Source: Salinispora oceanensis
GTDB taxonomy: Bacteria > Actinomycetota > Actinomycetes > Mycobacteriales > Micromonosporaceae
Direction: 5' to 3'
Length of the DNA: 64,000 nucleotides
NCBI RefSeq assembly: GCF_000383575.1
Contig: NZ_KB911579.1
Span: 5,107,424-5,171,423, forward strand
Made by a program: the position numbers and the translations under genes. Below, in pieces: positions 17,092 through 26,813 of the stretch (position 1 is its first letter; each line of letters opens with the position of its first letter). The notes beneath the pieces were generated by a model that was not told the DNA's origin, did no database searches, and saw only the letters and a list, made by a program, of their open reading frames with translations.

Positions 17092-17190
17092 ATGGATTTA
17101 ATGGGGAGTTGGCGCACGGGGCCTTCGACGCAAGCCCAAGAACCACTCCCCCTCCGACCTAATTGGCGGCGACCACCACGACCGGGTTAA
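17092..17190 (+). CDS. Possible leaderless 32-residue ORF upstream of the cholesterol oxidase
   Basis: The ATG lies 7 nt after the TAGATT element, the spacing of a leaderless start. The product starts MDLMGSWRTG and is Pro/Arg-rich at its end. No family is recognised. It may be a leader peptide or chance. About 200 nt separate its stop from the cholesterol oxidase start, and I see no other feature in that stretch. Confidence 0.25.
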   Translation: MDLMGSWRTGPSTQAQEPLPLRPNWRRPPRPG

Positions 17191-17389
17191 CCCCGGCGCC
17201 GGTCGCCACGAGCGTGGTCGGCCGCCAGCCACCGGCGACTCTGTCACCCACCTGGTGGTCGATCGCGATCGACACCACGAGCCGGTCACCACCAGGCGGG
17301 AGACCTGAGCCGAGGGACGGTCGGCGCGCGCCCGACGCAACCGATGGGCATCAGACACCGATCACGACCAACGATTGAAGGGGCCGAGC

Positions 17390-19021
17390 ATGACAGGTAC
17401 AAACCTTTCCCGACGTGGCCTACTCCGGGCCACCACGCTCGGCGCCGGCGCCGCCGTCGCCGGGGCCGCCTTGGGCCAGCAGGTAGCCCAGGCGGGTGGT
17501 CCGGTACCCGCGTTGGCGGGAAAGACCGCCGTGGTCATTGGTAGTGGCTTCGGCGGGGCGGTCGCCGCCTACCGACTCGGCCAGGCCGGAGTGGCCACCA
17601 CCGTGCTGGAGCGGGGTCGCCGCTGGGATGTGGACGGCTCCGGCAGCACGTTCTGCAGCATCAATAGCCCGGACTGGCGGTGTGGCTGGTTCCTGGACCG
17701 CCCACCACTGGGCATCAACCTCGGCTCGGCGATCGAGAAGCGTGCAGGGTTGATCGCCCGCCACGACGGAGATGGAATCTCGGTGCTGAGCGGAACCGGA
17801 GTAGGCGGCGGCTCCCTCGCCATCGGGATGTTCCTGCCGCAGCCGCGGCGCAGCGAGTGGGAGCAGGCGTACCCGTCCGAGATCGGCTTCGACGAGATGA
17901 ACGATGTCTACTGGCCCCGCGCTCGGCAACGCCTCGGCGCCGCGCCGATCCCCGAGGACGTGCAGAGCACCGGTCCCTACCGGGGAGCCCGCGCCTGGCT
18001 CGACTACCTGTCGGAGTTCAAGCAAACCCCCCTGCCCATCCCGTTCGCCGTGGACTGGGACGTGGTCCGCGCCGAACTCGCCGGCGACGCCGTGCCCTGC
18101 CACACGATCGGCGAGGGCCCGTACGGCAGCAACTCCGGGGCGAAGAACAGCGTGGACCGCAACTACCTCGCCTGGGCCGCCGCGACCGGCAACGTGACCA
18201 CACTGGCGTTACACGAGGTCACCGAAATCCACGAGGTGTCCGGGCAGGACAAGTTCGAGATCAGGTGCCGCCAGATCGACGAGCACGGCACGGTCCTCTC
18301 CACCAAGACCTTCGTCTGCGACTACCTGTTCATGGCGGCCGGCTCCGTCTACACCACCTCGCTGCTGCTCACCTCCCGAGCCAAGGGCGGGCTCCCCCGC
18401 CTGGTCAACCAGGAGGTGGGTAAGGGCTGGGGCAACAACGGCGACTTCCTGGTGACCCGGATCAACCTACGAAAGGACGTCGGCCACGCCCAGGGCGGTC
18501 CGGGTAACGTCAAGTACATCGACGAGGACAACCCATACGCACCCACCTCGATGGCGTGGGAGGCGGCACCGGTTCCCCGTTGGATGCCGCGTACCACGGC
18601 GCACCTGGTGACCAGTATGGCTCCGGAACGAGGCGAGATTCGCTACGACCCGGATACCGGGACCGGCAAGGTGCACTGGCCGTACGGGGTGCTGGAGACC
18701 ACCTCCGAGAAGGCGGCGATTGACCTGGTTACCCGGTTGTGGTGGGAGACCGAGGGCCGCAAGGGATACCTCCTGCACGGGCTGCCGACCTACGCCCGGG
18801 GCATCGGCACCGGGCTCGGCGCGGCGAACACCTGGCACCCGTTGGGCGGCATGGTCATGGGCAAGGCGACCGACTTCGGCGGTCGTTGCCTCGACTACCC
18901 CAACCTCTTCTGCGTCGACGGATCGATCCTGCCGGGTACGGCCTGCCTGGCCAACCCTTCCCTGACCATCACCGCGAACGCCGAACGCTGCATGGACCGG
19001 TTCCTCGCCACGCACTCCTGA
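17390..19021 (+). CDS. choD: Cholesterol oxidase, GMC type, Tat-exported
   Basis: 543 residues. The N-terminus carries a twin-arginine signal (SRRGLLRAT, then an Ala/Gly-rich hydrophobic stretch ending near AQAGG). FAD binding is at VVIGSGFGGAVAAYRLGQAG, and GTGVGGGSLAIGMFLPQP is the substrate/FAD segment. Active-site His is in NTWHPLGGMVMGKATD and Asn in LANPSLTITANAERC. It oxidises and isomerises cholesterol to cholest-4-en-3-one, likely outside the membrane. ATG 17390 has GAAGGGG upstream; a TTG at 17375 precedes it. The symbol follows mycobacterial usage; choA is used in Streptomyces. Confidence 0.92.
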   Translation: MTGTNLSRRGLLRATTLGAGAAVAGAALGQQVAQAGGPVPALAGKTAVVIGSGFGGAVAAYRLGQAGVATTVLERGRRWDVDGSGSTFCSINSPDWRCGWFLDRPPLGINLGSAIEKRAGLIARHDGDGISVLSGTGVGGGSLAIGMFLPQPRRSEWEQAYPSEIGFDEMNDVYWPRARQRLGAAPIPEDVQSTGPYRGARAWLDYLSEFKQTPLPIPFAVDWDVVRAELAGDAVPCHTIGEGPYGSNSGAKNSVDRNYLAWAAATGNVTTLALHEVTEIHEVSGQDKFEIRCRQIDEHGTVLSTKTFVCDYLFMAAGSVYTTSLLLTSRAKGGLPRLVNQEVGKGWGNNGDFLVTRINLRKDVGHAQGGPGNVKYIDEDNPYAPTSMAWEAAPVPRWMPRTTAHLVTSMAPERGEIRYDPDTGTGKVHWPYGVLETTSEKAAIDLVTRLWWETEGRKGYLLHGLPTYARGIGTGLGAANTWHPLGGMVMGKATDFGGRCLDYPNLFCVDGSILPGTACLANPSLTITANAERCMDRFLATHS

Positions 19022-19028
19022 ACCGTAC

Positions 19029-19055
19029 GGGGGCCCGGCCGCGAGCCGGGCCCCC
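19029..19055. terminator. Bidirectional terminator between the oxidase and cyp125
   Basis: GGGGGCCCGGC (19029-19039) pairs perfectly with GCCGGGCCCCC (19045-19055) across a 5-nt loop. It fills the 37-nt gap between the two convergent stop codons. Confidence 0.85.
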
Positions 19056-19058
19056 CGT

Positions 19059-20285
19059 TCAGTGGTACTGCACCGGCAGCTCTCGGATCCCGTTGATCCA
19101 GCCCGACCGCAGCCGCTGCGGATCGGCCACCTTGCGGATGTCCGGCATGTGATCGGCGATCGAGTTGAAGATCAGTTCGATCTCCAGGCGGGCGAGGTTC
19201 GCACCCAGACAGAAGTGCACACCACTACCGCCGAACCCCAGGTGCGGATTGGGGCTACGGGTGATGTCGAACCGTTCCGGCTCCTCGAACACCGACTCGT
19301 CGAAGTTGGCCGACCCATAGAAGAGCGCTACCCGTTGGCCGGCGGAGATCGCCTGTCCGGCCAGGGTGGTGTCGACCAACGCGGTGCGTTGGAAGACGTT
19401 CACCGGGGTCGCCCAACGGATGATCTCCTCGACCGCGCTCCGGGGGCGCTCGGCCTTGAACAGTTCCCACTGTTCTGGGTTCTCGAGGAAGGCCAACATG
19501 CCGTGGGTGATCGCGTTCCGGGTCGTCTCGTTGCCCGCCACCGCCAAGAGCATCACGAAGAAGCCGAACTCGTCGGCGGTCAGGTGCTCCCCGTCGATCT
19601 GCGCGTTGACCAGCTTGGTCACCAGATCGTCGCTCGGGTTGCGCTGTCGCTCGTGGGCCATCTCCATCGCGTACGCGAGCAGCTCGGCTGAGGCGGCCAA
19701 CGGATCTACGCCGTACGCCGGATCGTCGTAGCCGATCAGCTGGTTCGACCAGTCGAAGACCTTGCGACGGTGATGCTGCGGCACCCCGATCAGCTCTGCG
19801 ATCGCCTGCAGCGGCAGTTCGCAGGCGACATCGGTGACGAAGTCGCCCGCGCCACGCCCGGCCGCGTCCCGCACGATGCGCTCGGCCCGCTCCCCCAGCG
19901 ACCCACGCAACGCGTTGATCGCTCTGGGAGTGAAGCCACGGGACACGATGGCCCGTAGCTTCGTGTGCTCCGGCGGGTCAACGTTGATCATGATGACCCG
20001 CTGCATCTCTCGATCCGCCTGGGTGGTGCCCGGCTGGAAACGGGCGATCGCGGTGTTCTCCCGGGTCGAGTACGTTTCGCTGTCCCGGGAAACCGCCATG
20101 ACATCGGCGTACCGGGTGACCACCCAGTACCCGTCGTCGTCGAAACCGGCCGAGCCCTTCGGTTGGGCGTTCCACCAGACCGGGGCCGTCCGGCGCAACT
20201 CGGCGAACTCCTCCCGAGGCACACGGCGCTCCAGGACGGCCGGGTCGGTGAAGTCAAATCCCACTGGAATACGCGGCTCAGTCAT
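19059..20285 (-). CDS. cyp125: CYP125, steroid C26/C27 monooxygenase
   Basis: 408 residues. The haem-binding Cys is in FGGSGVHFCLGANLARLE near residue 355, the I-helix in LLAVAGNETTRNAITHG, and the ExxR pair at VEEIIRW. Length and wording fit CYP125 (Rv3545c), which hydroxylates and further oxidises the sterol terminal methyl. It is divergent from fadA5, as in M. tuberculosis. The ATG is preceded by AGGAGG. The -10 TACAGT (20296-20301) overlaps the KstR box. Confidence 0.93.
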   Translation of the reverse strand: MTEPRIPVGFDFTDPAVLERRVPREEFAELRRTAPVWWNAQPKGSAGFDDDGYWVVTRYADVMAVSRDSETYSTRENTAIARFQPGTTQADREMQRVIMINVDPPEHTKLRAIVSRGFTPRAINALRGSLGERAERIVRDAAGRGAGDFVTDVACELPLQAIAELIGVPQHHRRKVFDWSNQLIGYDDPAYGVDPLAASAELLAYAMEMAHERQRNPSDDLVTKLVNAQIDGEHLTADEFGFFVMLLAVAGNETTRNAITHGMLAFLENPEQWELFKAERPRSAVEEIIRWATPVNVFQRTALVDTTLAGQAISAGQRVALFYGSANFDESVFEEPERFDITRSPNPHLGFGGSGVHFCLGANLARLEIELIFNSIADHMPDIRKVADPQRLRSGWINGIRELPVQYH

Positions 20286-20297
20286 CGAACCTCCTAC

Positions 20298-20311
20298 TGT
20301 AACCTGTTCTA
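20298..20311. promoter_or_regulatory. KstR-type operator (TGTAACCTGTTCTA)
   Basis: Fits TnnAACnnGTTnnA fully. It overlaps four bases of the cyp125 -10 element and lies about 85 nt upstream of fadA5. Confidence 0.88.
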
Positions 20312-20316
20312 ATATT

Positions 20317-20338
20317 GAAACAGATCAAATGTTGTTTC
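20317..20338. repeat. Inverted repeat GAAACA-N10-TGTTTC in the cyp125/fadA5 promoter region
   Basis: A perfect 6-bp pair next to the KstR box, in an AT-rich stretch. It does not fit the KstR or KstR2 consensus and could bind another factor. Confidence 0.5.
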
Positions 20339-20353
20339 GACAACGCAGCGTGA

Positions 20354-21559
<1,206 letters not shown>

Positions 21560-21593
21560 CCCTCCGGCGGCGACGCCCACCGTCGGGATGCAC

Positions 21594-22388
21594 TTAGGGA
21601 TGCTGGCTACTTACCGACACCACCTCACCGGTGAGATAGGAGGCGTAGTCGCTGGCGAGGAAGGCCATGACGGCCGCGACCTCCCAGGGCTGCGCCGCCC
21701 GGCCGAACGCCTCCTGGCCGGTGAGCTCGGCGAGCAGGTCCGCACTGGTCACCTTCGACAGGTTGGGGTGCATGGCGAGGCTGGGCGCCACGGCGTTGAC
21801 GCGGATGCCGTGGGGCGCCGCGTCCAGCGCCGCGCACCGGGTGAACGCCATCACCCCCGCCTTGGCCGCCGCATAGTGCGCCTGACCGGCCTGGGCCCGC
21901 CAGCCCAGCACCGACGCGTTGTTGACCACGACACCACCGTGGCCCTGCGCCAGCATCTGCCGTACCGCCGCCCGCGTACAGCGAAAGGTGCCGGTCAGAG
22001 TCACGTCCAGCACCCGCGACCACTCGTCGTCGGTCATCTCCATGACCGACGCGGTGCCGCCGAGCCCGGCATTGTTGATCATCACGTCCAGCCGTCCATA
22101 ACCTGTCACGGCGGCGTTGACCAACTCCTCAACCGCCTGCTCGTCGGTCACGTCGCAGGGCACCGACCGGACCCGGCCCGGGTGTGCCGCCGAGAGCCGT
22201 TCATGGCTCTCGGCGAGCCGCCGGAGATGCCGGTCGCTGATCACGACGAGCGCCCCCTCGTCCAGGCAGCGCTCCACCACGGCCGTCCCGATCCCGGAGC
22301 CCGCCGCCGCGGTCACCGCCACCACTTTCCCCGCGAGCAGTTCCCGACCGGCCGGGCGAAGCGGCGGCATCGGGCCCGGGGGCCTCAT
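21594..22388 (-). CDS. ipdF: IpdF-type short-chain dehydrogenase (5-OH-HIP-CoA step)
   Basis: 264 residues. The cofactor loop is VTAAAGSGIGTAVV (Ala replaces the usual first Gly, as in Rv3559c). NNAG is the structural motif, with catalytic Ser in NNASVLGWRAQAG and the Tyr-Lys pair HYAAAKAGV. Rv3559c/IpdF oxidises the 5-hydroxy group of HIP-CoA intermediates. Its ATG 22388 overlaps the fadE30 stop (ATGA), so it is the second gene of a KstR2-controlled pair. Confidence 0.87.
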   Translation of the reverse strand: MRPPGPMPPLRPAGRELLAGKVVAVTAAAGSGIGTAVVERCLDEGALVVISDRHLRRLAESHERLSAAHPGRVRSVPCDVTDEQAVEELVNAAVTGYGRLDVMINNAGLGGTASVMEMTDDEWSRVLDVTLTGTFRCTRAAVRQMLAQGHGGVVVNNASVLGWRAQAGQAHYAAAKAGVMAFTRCAALDAAPHGIRVNAVAPSLAMHPNLSKVTSADLLAELTGQEAFGRAAQPWEVAAVMAFLASDYASYLTGEVVSVSSQHP

Positions 22389-23545
22389 CCGCGGGCCTGC
22401 CGCGGTAGACCGAGAACCCGCTCGGCGATGATGCCCCGTTGGATCTCGTCCGACCCGCCGTAGATCGTTTCCGCGCGACCGAACAGGAAGAGGCGCTGCC
22501 AGTCGTCCAGGTCATAGGGAGCATCCTGGGCAACCGTTCCCGCCGCACCGCGCACCTGCATCGCCAACTCGCCGAGCTGCTGATGCCAGCGCGACCAGAG
22601 CAGTTTCACCGCGGATGCTCCCTGCGCGGAGCCCGACTGCTCCGCCTCGACCATCGTCCGTAGGGTGTGCGCGCGCAGCGCCCAGAGTCCGACAGCGGCG
22701 CGGGCAAGCCGGTCGCGCAGCTCGGGCTCGCCGGCCACGCCGGTGTGCCGGGCGAGCGCCACCAGACGGTCCAGCTCCCGCTGGAACCCGACCTGTTGGC
22801 CGAGCGTCGCCGCGCCCCGCTCGAACGCGAGGGTGCCCATCGCCACCCGCCACCCCTGGCCCACCTCGCCGACAACCATGTCCCGCGCGGTGCGCGCGCC
22901 GTCGAAGAAGACCTCGTTGAACTCCGAGGTACCGGTCAGCTGGCGGATGGGCCGCACCGTAACGCCGGGTTGCCGCATCGGCACCAGTAGATAGGAGAGC
23001 CCGGCCTGGCGTGGCCCGGTGCCGGCGGGCTCGGTCCGGGCCAGGAGGAAGCACCAGTGCGCCACGTGCGCCAGCGAGGTCCACACCTTCTGCCCATCGA
23101 TAATCCACTCGTCACCGACGAGTCGGGCTCGGGTCGCGACGGCGGCGAGATCAGACCCCGCCCCCGGTTCGGAGTACCCCTGGCACCACAGCTGATCGAC
23201 AGCGCGGATCCCGGGCAGGAAGCGCCGGCGTTGCTCCGGCGTGCCGTAGGCGATCAACGTCGGGCCGAGCAACTCCTCACCCAGGTGGCCGACGCGCGCC
23301 GGGGCACCGGCCCGGGCGTACTCCTCGTGGAAGGCGACCTGTTGGGCGAGCGTCGCGCCCCGACCGCCGTGCTCCACCGGCCAGCCGAGACACGTCCAAC
23401 CGGCGGCGGCCAGCCGGCGGTTGAAAGCCAGCCGTTCGCGGTATGCCTCGTGCTCCCGGCCCGGTCCACCCGCCCCCCGCAGCTCAGCGCTGACATTCTC
23501 CGCCAGCCAGGCGCGCACCGCCCGCCGGAACTCGTCGTCGTGCAC
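22385..23545 (-). CDS. fadE30: FadE30, HIP-CoA acyl-CoA dehydrogenase
   Basis: 386 residues, one more than Rv3560c. Motifs are WCQGYSEPGAGSDLAAV, IDGQKVWTSLAHVAHW, the flavin loop TSEFNEVFFDGART and the C-terminal ETIYGGSDEIQRGIIAERVL. FadE30 performs the first desaturation of HIP-CoA. GTG 23545 is chosen because GGGAGGTGA sits 5 nt upstream and the product then matches the family length. A TAGGGT -10 element directly follows the KstR2 box. Confidence 0.9.
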   Translation of the reverse strand: MHDDEFRRAVRAWLAENVSAELRGAGGPGREHEAYRERLAFNRRLAAAGWTCLGWPVEHGGRGATLAQQVAFHEEYARAGAPARVGHLGEELLGPTLIAYGTPEQRRRFLPGIRAVDQLWCQGYSEPGAGSDLAAVATRARLVGDEWIIDGQKVWTSLAHVAHWCFLLARTEPAGTGPRQAGLSYLLVPMRQPGVTVRPIRQLTGTSEFNEVFFDGARTARDMVVGEVGQGWRVAMGTLAFERGAATLGQQVGFQRELDRLVALARHTGVAGEPELRDRLARAAVGLWALRAHTLRTMVEAEQSGSAQGASAVKLLWSRWHQQLGELAMQVRGAAGTVAQDAPYDLDDWQRLFLFGRAETIYGGSDEIQRGIIAERVLGLPRQARG

Positions 23546-23581
23546 TGGTGTCACCTCCCGAAGCGCGCGTAGGCTCACCCT

Positions 23582-23595
23582 ACCAAGCACTTGCT
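23582..23595. promoter_or_regulatory. KstR2-type operator (ACCAAGCACTTGCT), perfect match
   Basis: Fits AnCAAGnnCTTGnT at every fixed position. It serves two divergent operons: fadE30-ipdF on the minus strand and the smORF-echA-fadE31-32-33 set on the plus strand (TAGGCT -10 at 23570-23575). Confidence 0.92.
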
Positions 23596-23612
23596 TGCGT
23601 GAGGAGGTGTCG

Positions 23613-23702
23613 ATGGAACGCCGAGCAGAGCAGGAAGCCACGCCACCCGACCCGACCGACAAACCACTCGAGCAGGCGCTTCGGCAGGAGGCAGCCCAGT
23701 GA
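23613..23702 (+). CDS. 29-residue ORF heading the echA-fadE31-32-33 operon
   Basis: GAGGAGGTG lies 4 nt upstream of ATG 23613, as strong a ribosome site as any in the window. The product starts MERRAEQEATPP and is charged and Pro/Gln/Glu-rich. Its TGA overlaps the GTG of echA (GTGA), so echA translation is probably coupled to it. It could be a leader peptide or a small protein. No family is recognised. Confidence 0.55.
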   Translation: MERRAEQEATPPDPTDKPLEQALRQEAAQ

Positions 23703-24544
23703 CAGAGGACGAGTTGGTACGACTCGAACGCCAGGGCGCAACCGCGGTGATCACGATGAACCGACCCCGCTACCGGAACGCCCAGAACTCGGCGATGACC
23801 TACGCCCTCGACTCCGCCTTCGCCGCGGCCGTGAATGACGACGCGGTCGCGGTCATCGTGCTCGCCGGCGCCGGTGAGCACTTCTCCGCGGGCCACGACA
23901 TCGGCTCACCCGGCCGAGACGTCGAGAAGAGCTTCGAGCGCCGGGCGGTGCTCTGGTGGGACCACGTCGGCCGGTCCGGCGCCGACCAGCGGTACGCCCG
24001 GGAGATGGAGGTCTACCTTGGCATGTGCCGGCGCTGGCGGGAGCTTCCGAAGCCCACCATCGCAATGGTGCAGGGGGCCTGCCTCGCCGGCGGGCTCATG
24101 CTCGCCTGGGTCTGCGACCTGATCATCGCGGCCGAGGACGCGTACTTCGCCGACCCCGTGGTCCGGATGGGTATCCCCGGCGTGGAGTACTTCGCCCATC
24201 CATGGACGTTGGGCCCCCGCTTCGCCAAGGAGATCCTCTTCACCGGGGACCGGTTCGATGCCCGGCGCGCGTACGAGGTCGGCATGGTCAACCGGGTCGT
24301 CCCCCGGGCGGAGCTGCACTCCCACACCCTCGGTCTCGCGCAACGAATCGCCGAGATGCCCCGCTTCGGACTGGCCCTGACCAAACGGGCAGTCAACCAG
24401 GCAGAGGATCTGATGGGAATGCGCTCGGCGATGGACGCGGCCTTCGGTCTGCACCACCTCGCACACGCGCACAACGCGGAGGTGGCCGGCGACTCGCTGG
24501 CCGGAATGGACGCCGCAAGCATGAAGGCGAGGTCCAGTTCGTGA
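23699..24544 (+). CDS. Enoyl-CoA hydratase/isomerase family protein, KstR2 operon
   Basis: 281 residues. Crotonase motifs are MNRPRYRNAQNSAMTY, the oxyanion segment GEHFSAGHDIGSPGRD and VQGACLAGGLMLAWVCD. An insertion after residue 65 (DVEKSFERRAVLWWDH) is typical of one actinobacterial subfamily. Catalytic Glu residues are not obvious at the canonical sites, so hydrolase or isomerase activity is possible. Position in front of fadE31-33 suggests a role in HIP degradation. Confidence 0.82.
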   Translation: MTEDELVRLERQGATAVITMNRPRYRNAQNSAMTYALDSAFAAAVNDDAVAVIVLAGAGEHFSAGHDIGSPGRDVEKSFERRAVLWWDHVGRSGADQRYAREMEVYLGMCRRWRELPKPTIAMVQGACLAGGLMLAWVCDLIIAAEDAYFADPVVRMGIPGVEYFAHPWTLGPRFAKEILFTGDRFDARRAYEVGMVNRVVPRAELHSHTLGLAQRIAEMPRFGLALTKRAVNQAEDLMGMRSAMDAAFGLHHLAHAHNAEVAGDSLAGMDAASMKARSSS

Positions 24545-25809
24545 GCCCGGTCGGCACGATGAACCTCGAGCTCGACCACGAGACCCGTGCGTTCCGGGCG
24601 GAGGTCCGGTCGTGGCTGGCCACGAACGTGCCCACCACGCCGTTGCCGCCCGTGGACACCCCCGAGGGGGACCGGGCCCACCGGGCGTGGGAGCGACGCC
24701 TCGCCGCTGCCGGGCTGTCGGTGGTGTCCTGGCCCAGCACCTACGGTGGACGGGACGTCTCACCCCTGCAGTGGCTGATCTTCGAGGAGGAGTACCACCG
24801 CGCGCGGGCTCCGGTCCGGATCAACCAGAACGGCCTCTTCCTCCTGGCCCCAACGCTGTTCACCCACGGTACGGCCGAGCAGCGGGCTCGCCTGCTGCCC
24901 CGAATGGCGCGGGCCGACGACGTGTGGGCGCAGGCCTGGTCGGAGCCGGAAGCCGGCAGCGACCTGGCCGGGATCCGCTCCCGTGCGGTACGCACCGACG
25001 GCGGGTGGCTCCTGTCCGGGCAGAAGACCTGGAGCACCCGGGCGGCACAGGCCGATCACGCGTTCGGGCTCTTCCGCACCGGAGCGGACCGCCACCGCGG
25101 CCTGACGTACCTGATGTTCGACCTCCGCGCCGCGGGCGTCACGGTCCGGCCGATCCAACAGGTAGGCGGTGCGGCCGGCTTCGCCGAGATCTTCCTCGAC
25201 CAGGTGTTCGTGCCCGACGCCGACGTGCTCGGCGAGGTAGACCAGGGTTGGAGCGTCGCGATGAGCACCGCGGGCCACGAGCGCGGGCTGTCGCTGCGCA
25301 GTCCGGGACGCTTCACCGCCGCCGCCGAACGGCTCGTGCGGCTGTGGTGCCGAGCCGGTGCGCACGCCGACCCGGCGCTGTCCGACCGCGTCGTCGCCGG
25401 CTGGATCGCCGCCCGGGCGTACCAGCTGCACAGCTACGGCACGGCTACCCGGGAGACCGCCGACCCGATGCCAGAGCCGCCGCCATCCCCCGGCCGGGCC
25501 GATCGACCAGCGCAGGCCGGTTCGACGGCGTTGCGGGACAGTGGCCACGCCGCCAGCATGACCAAGGTCTTCTGGTCCGAACTGGACGTCGCCCTGCACG
25601 AGGTGGCGCTCGACCTGCTCGGGCCGTACGCCGAAACGGGCGGCCCCCGGCCGGATTCGGCGGGCCGGGCGGGCGATGCCGGCGGCGCGGACGCCTGGCT
25701 GGACGGCTACCTGTTCTCCCTGGCCGGTCCGATCTATGCCGGCACCAACGAGATCCAGCGCACGGTGATCGCCGAACGAGTACTCGGCCTGCCCCGGGAT
25801 CGACGATGA
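24541..25809 (+). CDS. fadE31: FadE31-type acyl-CoA dehydrogenase
   Basis: 422 residues. Motifs are WAQAWSEPEAGSDLAGIRS, LSGQKTWSTRAAQADHAF, AAGFAEIFLDQVFVPD and the C-terminal PIYAGTNEIQRTVIAERVL. It contains a Pro-rich insertion (about residues 309-335, with EPPPSPGRADRP) that interrupts the C-terminal helical domain and accounts for the length over Rv3562. GTG 24541 overlaps the echA stop (GTGA); ATG 24559 is an alternative start. It is part of fadE31-32-33, known for KstR2-controlled late ring breakdown. Confidence 0.87.
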   Translation: MSPVGTMNLELDHETRAFRAEVRSWLATNVPTTPLPPVDTPEGDRAHRAWERRLAAAGLSVVSWPSTYGGRDVSPLQWLIFEEEYHRARAPVRINQNGLFLLAPTLFTHGTAEQRARLLPRMARADDVWAQAWSEPEAGSDLAGIRSRAVRTDGGWLLSGQKTWSTRAAQADHAFGLFRTGADRHRGLTYLMFDLRAAGVTVRPIQQVGGAAGFAEIFLDQVFVPDADVLGEVDQGWSVAMSTAGHERGLSLRSPGRFTAAAERLVRLWCRAGAHADPALSDRVVAGWIAARAYQLHSYGTATRETADPMPEPPPSPGRADRPAQAGSTALRDSGHAASMTKVFWSELDVALHEVALDLLGPYAETGGPRPDSAGRAGDAGGADAWLDGYLFSLAGPIYAGTNEIQRTVIAERVLGLPRDRR

Positions 25810-26813
25810 AGCTGACCCCCTCCGCGGAGCAGGAGCAGTTCGCCGCCGCCATACACGCGATGTTGACCGAAGCGGACATTCCCGCCGTCGCCCGGAAGTG
25901 GACCGCCGGTGACCCGGCTGCCGGGCAGGCGCTCTGGCGCCGGCTGGCGGAGCTCGGCGTGACCGGTCTGGCGGTGCCGGCACGGTGGGGCGGCTTGGCC
26001 GCGCACCCGGCGGACCTCGTCGTCGCATGCGAGGAGCTCGGGCACCACGCCCTGCCCGGTCCGGCCGCCGAGTCCATCGCCGCCCTGCCCATGTTGCTCA
26101 CGACGCTTGGCGACGACGCGCTCTGCGAGACCTGGCTGCCCCGGCTCGCCACCGGTGAGGTGATCGGGACGCTCGCCGTGCCGCCGCACGTGCCGTACGC
26201 GACGGACGCTGATGTGGTGTCCCTGGTTCTCCGGGCGGATGAGCAGACGCTGCGCCTCGGGGTGCCGGGGCCGCGACGGCGCTCGGTGGACGGCACCCGA
26301 CGACTGGTCGAGGTAGCCGACGGAGCGCTGTTGGCGACCGGTCCGGCCGTCGGCCCGGCCGTCGCCCACGCCCTCGACGCCGGCGCGCTGGCCTGCGCGG
26401 CGCAGCTTCTCGGAGCGGGCCACGCCCTGCTCGAGACGACCCTGCGGTACGCCGGCCAGCGCACCCAGTTCGGCCACCCGATCGGGCAGTTCCAGGCGGT
26501 CAAGCACCAGCTCGCCGACGTGGCGATCGGCCTCGAGTTCGCCCGGCCGCTGCTGTACGCCGCCGCCGTCGCCCTCGCCGACCACCCACCCACGGCTGCC
26601 CGCGACGTCTCCGCCGCGAAGGTGGCCTGCACCGACGCCGCCCAACGGGCGGCCCGCACCGCACTACAGGTGCACGGGGCGATCGGGTACGCCCGGGAGT
26701 CCGGCCTCGACTCCTGGCTGACCAGAATCTGGGCGCTGGCTCGGACCTGGGGCACCCAGTCCTGGCACCGCGATCGGATCCGGACCGCACTAGCCACTGG
26801 AGCTCTGACATGA
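25806..26813 (+). CDS. fadE32: FadE32-type acyl-CoA dehydrogenase subunit
   Basis: 335 residues of the short, partner-type acyl-CoA dehydrogenase. Recognisable parts are the LVVACEELGHHALPGPAAES N-terminal helix, RYAGQRTQFGHPIGQFQAVK and LQVHGAIGYARESGL. FadE32 acts on the opened-ring product MOODA-CoA in M. tuberculosis. ATGA overlaps join it to fadE31 and fadE33. Confidence 0.87.
   Translation: MKLTPSAEQEQFAAAIHAMLTEADIPAVARKWTAGDPAAGQALWRRLAELGVTGLAVPARWGGLAAHPADLVVACEELGHHALPGPAAESIAALPMLLTTLGDDALCETWLPRLATGEVIGTLAVPPHVPYATDADVVSLVLRADEQTLRLGVPGPRRRSVDGTRRLVEVADGALLATGPAVGPAVAHALDAGALACAAQLLGAGHALLETTLRYAGQRTQFGHPIGQFQAVKHQLADVAIGLEFARPLLYAAAVALADHPPTAARDVSAAKVACTDAAQRAARTALQVHGAIGYARESGLDSWLTRIWALARTWGTQSWHRDRIRTALATGALT

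Noticed and set aside
17375-17389. TTG start five codons upstream of the cholesterol oxidase ATG
   Set aside because: The ribosome site GAAGGGG lies between the TTG and ATG 17390 and fits the ATG.
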